DNA from: Comamonas sp. lk
GTDB lineage: Bacteria; Pseudomonadota; Gammaproteobacteria; Burkholderiales; Burkholderiaceae_C
Direction: 5' to 3'
DNA length: 11,482 nt
NCBI GenBank assembly: GCA_945875225.1
Contig: CAMCJY010000032.1
Span: 1-11,482, forward strand
Made by a program: the position numbers and the translations under genes. Positions 6,889 through 11,482 of the stretch are shown in pieces (positions within the stretch are counted from its first letter, which is position 1; each line of letters begins with the position of its first letter). The notes beneath the pieces are model-generated. The model was given only the letters and a program-made list of their open reading frames with translations. It made no database searches and had not been told where the DNA came from.

Positions 6889-8400
6889 TCAATCTTCGAC
6901 AAACGCCTCTTCACGCTTGGCCTTGATCGACGGCAGGAACACAATACTTAAGAGGATGACCGCTCCAAGCAAGAGGCTGGCCGACAGCGGACGGGTAATA
7001 AACACCGACCAGTCGCCACGCGAGAGCAGCAGCGCCCGACGTAGGTACTCTTCCATCATCGGGCCCAAAATAAAGCCCAATAACAAAGGCGCAGGCTCGG
7101 TGCCCAGCTTGATAAAGATGTAGCCGATACAGCCGAAGATAGCTACCATCCAAATATCGAAAGTGGTGTTGTTGGTGGAATACACACCGATGGCGCAAAA
7201 CAGCACAATCGAAGGAAACAACCAGCGGTAAGGCACGGTCAGTAATTTGATCCAGATGCCGATCAACGGCAGATTCAAAATCACCAGCATCAAGTTGCCG
7301 ATCCACATCGAGGCAATCAAGCCCCAAAACAACTCGGGGTTGCTGGTCATCACCTGCGGGCCGGGCTGGATGTTGTGGATGGTCATAGCGCCCACCATCA
7401 AGGCCATCACCGCGTTTGGCGGAATGCCCAGGGTCAGCAGCGGAATGAACGAGGTTTGCGCACCCGCATTATTGGCCGCCTCTGGGGCGGCCACGCCACG
7501 GATATTGCCTTTGCCAAAAGGCACTTCGCCGGGGCGCAAGGCGGTTTTCTTTTCCAGGGTGTAGGCCGCAAACGCCGCCATCACCGCACCGCCGCCGGGC
7601 AGGATACCTAGCAACGAGCCCAGGGCCGTACCGCGTAATATGGCCGGGATCATGTTGCGAAAATCTTCGTTAGTGGGCAGGAGACCCGACACCGAGGCAG
7701 TGAACACCTTGCGTTCGTTTTCGTTTTTGGACAGGTTGCTGATGATCTCGCCGTAGCCAAACACCCCCATGGCAATGACGATAAAGCCGATGCCATCGGT
7801 CAATTCAGGCACGTCCAGACTAAAGCGCGCCACGCCCGAGTTCACGTCGGTACCGACCATGCCCAACAACAGGCCCAGCACAATCATGGCCACCGCTTTA
7901 ATGAGCGAGCCTGAAGCCAGCACCACCGCACCAATCAGGCCCAAAATCATGAGTGAGAAATACTCCGCAGGGCCGAATTTAAAGGCCAACTCGGTGAGCG
8001 GCGCAGCGAAGGCCGCCAGAATCAAAGTGCCTACGCAACCGGCGAAAAACGAACCCAAGCCTGCGGCCGCCAACGCCGGACCAGCCCGTCCGTTGCGCGC
8101 CATCTGGTAGCCGTCGATGACCGTCACCACCGAAGAAGACTCGCCCGGCAGGTTGACCAAAATCGCGGTGGTGGAGCCGCCGTATTGGGCGCCGTAATAA
8201 ATACCGGCCAGCATGATGAGCGCCGCCACCGGGGGCAGCGCATAAGTGGCAGGCAACAACATGGCAATCGTGGCCAGCGGCCCGATGCCCGGCAAGACGC
8301 CGATCAGCGTTCCCAAGAGGCAACCGGTAAAGGCGTAAGCCAGGTTCTGCAGCGTGAACGCGACCCCAAAACCCAGGGCCAGGTTATTGTATAAATCCAT
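6889..8400 (-). CDS. tctA: Tripartite tricarboxylate transporter large permease TctA
   Basis: The 503-residue large membrane subunit of a TTT-family secondary transporter, which moves carboxylates across the inner membrane with a periplasmic binding protein (TctC) and the small subunit TctB. It is strongly hydrophobic, consistent with about 10-12 membrane segments. Signatures include GVLPGIGPLATIAMLLP (residues 34-50), GIYYGAQYGGSTTAILVNLPGESSS (66-90), the second inverted-repeat copy LGILPGGGAVMAAF, and FIPLLTLGIPPNAVMALMVGAM. The ATG at 8400 follows the tctB stop by 9 bases. Its Shine-Dalgarno (AAGGAA) overlaps the tctB stop codon, which implies translational coupling. A strong terminator follows. 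Substrate cannot be read from the sequence: citrate, other di- or tricarboxylates and aromatic acids are all known for the family. Confidence 0.96.
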   Translation of the reverse strand: MDLYNNLALGFGVAFTLQNLAYAFTGCLLGTLIGVLPGIGPLATIAMLLPATYALPPVAALIMLAGIYYGAQYGGSTTAILVNLPGESSSVVTVIDGYQMARNGRAGPALAAAGLGSFFAGCVGTLILAAFAAPLTELAFKFGPAEYFSLMILGLIGAVVLASGSLIKAVAMIVLGLLLGMVGTDVNSGVARFSLDVPELTDGIGFIVIAMGVFGYGEIISNLSKNENERKVFTASVSGLLPTNEDFRNMIPAILRGTALGSLLGILPGGGAVMAAFAAYTLEKKTALRPGEVPFGKGNIRGVAAPEAANNAGAQTSFIPLLTLGIPPNAVMALMVGAMTIHNIQPGPQVMTSNPELFWGLIASMWIGNLMLVILNLPLIGIWIKLLTVPYRWLFPSIVLFCAIGVYSTNNTTFDIWMVAIFGCIGYIFIKLGTEPAPLLLGFILGPMMEEYLRRALLLSRGDWSVFITRPLSASLLLGAVILLSIVFLPSIKAKREEAFVED

Positions 8401-8409
8401 GGAAGTTCC

Positions 8410-8898
8410 TTAACGGGTCAAAAAGGTTGGCCAGACCGGGAACTGCAACTTCAGCAGCATGATGAATGCGCCGTAGCTGAACAATGAAAGCAGGACCGCA
8501 AGAATCAGCACTTCTTTGAATTTAAATTCATCGCCTGCGTTGCTCGCCACAAAAGTCAGGGCAAAAATCCCAAAAATCAAACCCATGGGCGGAAGGCCGA
8601 TACTGGGCAGACCGCCAATCGATGCGCCAAACACCAAATTACCTGAAATGATGAAGATCAGCGGCTTCCAAGCAATACGGCCTAGCGGATCTCCATCGGC
8701 CGTCTCCACGACCAAGGCCGTGATGGTGACAATCAATCCCAAAACGGCTAAAAGCACGCCAAGCGCCATAGGGAAATAGCCCGGACCCATGCGAGCCCCG
8801 GTGCCGACGGAATAGCTACCTGCACCCCAAGCAAATGCCAGTCCTACCAGCAAAAACATGAGGCCCGCAAAGAAGTCTTTTTGACTTTTTATTTGCAT
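8410..8898 (-). CDS. tctB: Tripartite tricarboxylate transporter small permease TctB
   Basis: A 162-residue protein with about four membrane helices: residues 9-27, about 44-64, a central pair in the segment LIFIISGNLVFGASIGGLPSIGLPPMGLIFGIFALTFVA, and a C-terminal helix near LILAVLLSLFSYGAFIMLL. The MGPGYFP motif at 37-43 is typical of TctB, the small subunit that pairs with TctA. I start it at the ATG at 8898, where AGGAGA (8905-8910) sits six bases upstream, rather than at the in-frame TTG at 8919. tctA follows 9 bases downstream. The hydrolase gene lies upstream after 159 bases. No tctC is present on either side. Confidence 0.93.
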   Translation of the reverse strand: MQIKSQKDFFAGLMFLLVGLAFAWGAGSYSVGTGARMGPGYFPMALGVLLAVLGLIVTITALVVETADGDPLGRIAWKPLIFIISGNLVFGASIGGLPSIGLPPMGLIFGIFALTFVASNAGDEFKFKEVLILAVLLSLFSYGAFIMLLKLQFPVWPTFLTR

Positions 8899-8987
8899 TC
8901 TTTGTCTCCTGAACGTCAATTGAAGTGGCGCGATTCTGCACTAATTCGTAAATGCTTAAAAATGCGGCAATTAAGTCAGGGTTTTAA

Positions 8988-9020
8988 GCTTGATAACAAG
9001 CCGCCAAGGCGCGTTGCGCC
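8988..9020. repeat. Two small hairpins between the hydrolase gene and tctB
   Basis: GGCGC-gtt-GCGCC (9008-9020) and GCTTG-ataa-CAAGC (8988-9001) are perfect 5-base-pair stems. A larger alternative pairing joins CAAGG/CCTTG copies at 9003-9040. No T-run follows on the minus strand, so termination here is doubtful and partial read-through into tctBA is possible. Confidence 0.35.
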
Positions 9021-9057
9021 AAACAGCAGCCTTGCCGCCGGCGCACCACGCCGCACA

Positions 9058-9924
9058 TCAACGCTTTTTAAAGGCCACCACCTTCTGGTGCTGCTCGCCC
9101 AGCCCGTCGATACCCAAGGCGATTGTGTCGCCGGCCTTCAGGTAGGAAGGCGCGGGTTTGCCATTTTTCTTCATACCCATGCCCACGCCGGGCGGCGTGC
9201 CGGTGGTGATGACGTCGCCGGGCATCAAGGTCATGAACTGGCTCACATAGCTCACCAGCTTGGCCACCATAAAAATCATGGTCTTGGTATTGCCGGTTTG
9301 CATGCGTACGCCGTTCACATCGAGCCACATGCCCAGGCGCTGGGGCTTGGGCACTTCGTCACGGGTGACCAGCCAGGGGCCGATAGGGCCGAAGGTGTCA
9401 CAACCCTTGCCCTTGTCCCAGGTGCCACCGCGCTCGATCTGGAATTCGCGCTCCGACAAGTCATTGATAGTGCAATAGCCAGCCACGTAGTCCAGCGCCC
9501 GCGCTTGCGACACATGGCTGGCGCGCGTGCCGATGACCACGCCCAGCTCCACTTCCCAGTCGGTTTTTACCGAATTTTTGGGCAGCATCACATCGTCGTT
9601 AGGGCCTTGTACGCAGCTGTTGGCCTTCATAAACACCACCGGCTCTTGCGGGATCGGCATGTTGGACTCGGCCGCATGGTCCGCATAGTTCAGGCCGATG
9701 GCAATGAATTTACCCACCTGGCTGATGGGGCAGCCCATGCGGGGCTTGCCGCGCACCAGAGGCAATGCATCCGTCTTGATACGGGCCAGCTTAGCCAGCG
9801 CTTTATCGTTCAAGTGGTCCGCAGTGATGTCCTTAATATGCCCGGACAAATCGCGCAATTTGCCTTCGGCATCGATAAGGCCCGGTTTCTCACGACCGGC
9901 TGCGCCGTAGCGTACTAATTTCAT
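9058..9924 (-). CDS. Fumarylacetoacetate hydrolase (FAH) family protein
   Basis: A 288-residue member of the FAH superfamily, metal-dependent enzymes that act on acylpyruvates and related 2-keto acids by hydrolysis, decarboxylation or isomerisation. GLNYADH (residues 77-83) and FMKANS (98-103) precede the metal-binding DWEVELGVVIG (122-132, with E124 and E126) and TINDLSERE (152-160, with D155). KGCDTFGPIGPWLVT (173-187) and the Gly-rich GDVITTGTPPGVGMG (236-250) follow. Length and motifs fit the group often annotated as ureidoglycolate lyase or 2-hydroxyhepta-2,4-diene-1,7-dioate isomerase, but the sequence does not decide the substrate. The ATG at 9924 has AGGAG (9930-9934) five bases upstream, and the in-frame extension to 9996 is unsupported. 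It begins 20 bases after the spermidine-synthase-like gene ends and precedes tctBA, suggesting a role in catabolism of an imported carboxylate. Confidence 0.9.
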   Translation of the reverse strand: MKLVRYGAAGREKPGLIDAEGKLRDLSGHIKDITADHLNDKALAKLARIKTDALPLVRGKPRMGCPISQVGKFIAIGLNYADHAAESNMPIPQEPVVFMKANSCVQGPNDDVMLPKNSVKTDWEVELGVVIGTRASHVSQARALDYVAGYCTINDLSEREFQIERGGTWDKGKGCDTFGPIGPWLVTRDEVPKPQRLGMWLDVNGVRMQTGNTKTMIFMVAKLVSYVSQFMTLMPGDVITTGTPPGVGMGMKKNGKPAPSYLKAGDTIALGIDGLGEQHQKVVAFKKR

Positions 9925-9944
9925 ACTGACTCCTGTTGAAAAAT

Positions 9945-10727
9945 TTATACCACTGGCTTTAAGACCCGTACCCACTGGCGCGCAGGCAATCCCCATTGTT
10001 CTTGGATGTATTCGCCACGCGCCGCCCAGGTGGCGCGCGGCGGCCGCGTGGCAGTGCGCTGTGCCAGCACCACGGTGTTACCTTGGCGCGTAGCCTTGAA
10101 GGCCCAAATCGCATCACGCCCGAAAGCGCTGGCAATACGCTCTACGCTGCGGTCAAAACTAGAACTGCGGCCAAACAAATTCACCGTCATACAACCGTCG
10201 TCCGTCAGGGTGCTGCGGCAGTCGGCGTAAAAGTCCGGGCTGTCGAGTACCGGTGCTGCGGCCTCGTGGTCGTACAAATCGACGTGCAAGGCATCGACCA
10301 CGCCCTGCCAGCGTTTTTGCCGTATTTCTTGGGCCGCATCGGCCAGAACGACTTTCATACGCGGGTTATCCATAGGCAAATGAAACCAGCCCCGGCAGGC
10401 GTGCAGCACCTGGGGATTGAGTTCGATGGCGGTGCTGCGCATGCCCATTTCCAGCGCGCAAAACTTGGTCAGCGAGCCGGCGCCAAGGCCTAACTGCAAA
10501 GCCTGGCGCTTAGGGGCGGTGGACGGATCGATGAGCATCAGCCAGGCCATCATGCGCTGGATGTATTCATGCACCAGCGCGGTGGGCTCGTCCATCAGCA
10601 TGGAGCCCTGAATCCAGATGCTGCCCAGATGCAGGTGCCGTATAGCCCCTTCTTCCGAAAAATTCACTTCGGGCAATTCGTCGTAGATAGAAGGTTTCAA
10701 GCGGACACCGGTGGAGCAAACAAGCAC
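9945..10727 (-). CDS. Spermidine synthase-like (SpeE-fold) protein
   Basis: A 260-residue Rossmann-fold protein resembling the spermidine synthase/methyltransferase family. HLGSIWIQGSMLMDEPTALVHEYIQRMMAWLML (residues 33-65) is the family's N-terminal strand and helix. The cofactor loop is LQLGLGAGSLTKF (77-89), with acidic E102 at the end of beta-2 and D150-x-x-D153 (DLYD) at the catalytic position. True spermidine synthases have GGGDGG and DSxDP; here the glycine-loop Asp is Ala and the DP proline is missing. Aminopropyl transfer is therefore doubtful and the ligand unknown. The start is uncertain: GTG at 10727 is the longest option, three bases after the tatD stop and without a clear Shine-Dalgarno; TTG at 10700 is an alternative. 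No speD is adjacent. Probable operon with the TatD-like gene and the hydrolase. Confidence 0.8.
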   Translation of the reverse strand: MLVCSTGVRLKPSIYDELPEVNFSEEGAIRHLHLGSIWIQGSMLMDEPTALVHEYIQRMMAWLMLIDPSTAPKRQALQLGLGAGSLTKFCALEMGMRSTAIELNPQVLHACRGWFHLPMDNPRMKVVLADAAQEIRQKRWQGVVDALHVDLYDHEAAAPVLDSPDFYADCRSTLTDDGCMTVNLFGRSSSFDRSVERIASAFGRDAIWAFKATRQGNTVVLAQRTATRPPRATWAARGEYIQEQWGLPARQWVRVLKPVV

Positions 10728-10730
10728 TAT

Positions 10731-11482
10731 TTATACCAGCGCAGCAATTTTGGGCAACGCGTCCAGCGTGTTACGCCAAATGGCACTGCGCATATCCTCC
10801 GCATCCTGTCCGCGTAAACCGGCGAGTAATTGCCCAATTTTGGGTACCTGTTCGGGCGCGTTGCGGCCCTGGGTCAACCCTTTAGCGCGCTCTGCCGCAG
10901 TGCGGTACAACCAGTGCGGCGGTATATCGGGCGCATCCGTTTCCAGCACCAGGCTTTCCAGCGGCAGGCTTTGCGCCAAGCTGCGCAATTGCAAGGCGCG
11001 CTCAAAGGTCACCGCGCCGCCAAAGCCGAGTTTGAAACCCAGCTCCACAAAATGCTGCGCCTGCGCATCGCTGCCATTAAAGGCATGGGCAATGCCGCGC
11101 CATCGGTAGCCGCCTTGGCCCACTGCACGCAAATATTTCAGCAGCCGATCCGCGCTGCGGCGCACATGCAGCACTACGGGTAAATCATGCTTGCGAGCCA
11201 ATGCCAGTTGTGCACGGTAAAAAAACTCTTGTTTCTCGCGCATGGCGGGGATGCACAGAGTGGGCACAAAAAAATCTAAACCAATTTCGCCGACCGCCAC
11301 CAATCGCGGGTCTGCGCGCTGCGCGTCCAGCGCAACATCAAGCGCCTGCAAATCGAAGACCTCAGCCTGCGGCACGAAGAGCGGATGGATGCCAAGTCCA
11401 TAGCTATCGCCCTGGGCATGGGCCAAATCACGTACCGTATCCCAATTAGCGCGCTCAACCGCTGGGATAAAACAATGCGCCA
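10731..11482 (-). CDS. TatD-family metal-dependent hydrolase, YjjV-like (5' end cut by window edge)
   Basis: About 250 codons of a TatD-family TIM-barrel hydrolase, a family that includes 3'-5' DNases. The frame is open to the right edge and reads HCFIPAVERANWDTVRDLAHAQGDSYGLGIHPLFVP, so the true start and the N-terminal HxH metal motif lie outside the window; the in-frame TTG at 11426 is not the start. Visible metal ligands are E in VGEIGLDFF (near 11288), H in VVLHVRRSADRLLKYL (near 11168), H in GIAHAFNG (near 11087) and D in LETDAPDIPP. The wording of these motifs resembles E. coli YjjV more than TatD or YcfH. It ends in TAA at 10731-10733, with the SpeE-like start three bases later in the same frame. 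The precise substrate is not known. Confidence 0.9.
   Translation of the reverse strand, partial: AHCFIPAVERANWDTVRDLAHAQGDSYGLGIHPLFVPQAEVFDLQALDVALDAQRADPRLVAVGEIGLDFFVPTLCIPAMREKQEFFYRAQLALARKHDLPVVLHVRRSADRLLKYLRAVGQGGYRWRGIAHAFNGSDAQAQHFVELGFKLGFGGAVTFERALQLRSLAQSLPLESLVLETDAPDIPPHWLYRTAAERAKGLTQGRNAPEQVPKIGQLLAGLRGQDAEDMRSAIWRNTLDALPKIAALV

Noticed and set aside
6759..6926. 55-codon plus-strand frame starting MTIVSHTVVSL
   Set aside because: It has no good Shine-Dalgarno, contains the tct terminator hairpin and runs into the antisense of tctA.
8881..9918. 345-codon plus-strand open frame opposite the FAH-family gene
   Set aside because: It is antisense to a clearly recognisable enzyme, its translation is rich in His, Gly and Arg and shows no known motif. 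It is a typical shadow frame in G+C-rich DNA.
9925..9996. 24-codon N-terminal extension of the FAH-family protein
   Set aside because: It would overlap the end of the SpeE-like gene, while the ATG at 9924 has a good AGGAG at the right spacing.

Overview
The window carries about 57% G+C bacterial DNA. Gene content and protein style point to a betaproteobacterium of the order Burkholderiales, probably Comamonadaceae-like (Rhodoferax/Polaromonas type). That placement is inferred from recognisable protein families (TctAB permease, E. coli-like GshA, YjjV-like TatD protein, circularly permuted YlqF GTPase), not from a database search. Ten genes fill the window, nine of them on the minus strand. 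No RNA gene, insertion sequence, CRISPR array or phage signature was seen.

Left part (1-2060, minus): the start of a YlqF/RbgA ribosome-assembly GTPase, whose C-terminus runs off the left edge, lies downstream of gshA (glutamate-cysteine ligase, first step of glutathione synthesis). The 118-base gap between them holds a conspicuous hairpin. Middle-left (2220-4120): a short-chain dehydrogenase resembling the (3R)-hydroxyacyl-CoA dehydrogenase part of peroxisomal multifunctional enzyme 2 is divergent from a NUDT19-like Nudix hydrolase (the NUDT19 family cleaves CoA and acyl-CoA). The 107-base gap between them holds a perfect 8+3+8 dyad. Together they suggest an acyl-CoA metabolism pair.

Centre (4121-6888): katG (catalase-peroxidase) converges on the Nudix gene. 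The 123 bases between them hold a good katG terminator, a second hairpin that pairs properly only in minus-strand RNA, and a weak plus-strand terminator for the Nudix gene. Upstream of katG is a 428-base non-coding stretch with an OxyR/LysR-like dyad and, at its far end, a clear intrinsic terminator for the tct genes.

Right part (6889-11482, minus): transcription order is tatD-like (5' end off the right edge), a spermidine-synthase-fold protein, a fumarylacetoacetate-hydrolase-family enzyme, tctB, tctA. The first three are packed with gaps of 3 and 20 bases. tctB and tctA are 9 bases apart and follow the hydrolase after 159 bases. This could couple uptake of a carboxylate to its catabolism, but the solute-binding protein TctC is not in the window.

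Overall this is a largely ordinary chromosomal region combining thiol and peroxide defence with acyl-CoA and carboxylate metabolism. I found no convincing new multi-gene system. The best leads are the divergent SDR/Nudix pair with its dyad and the TctC-less TctBA/hydrolase cluster.
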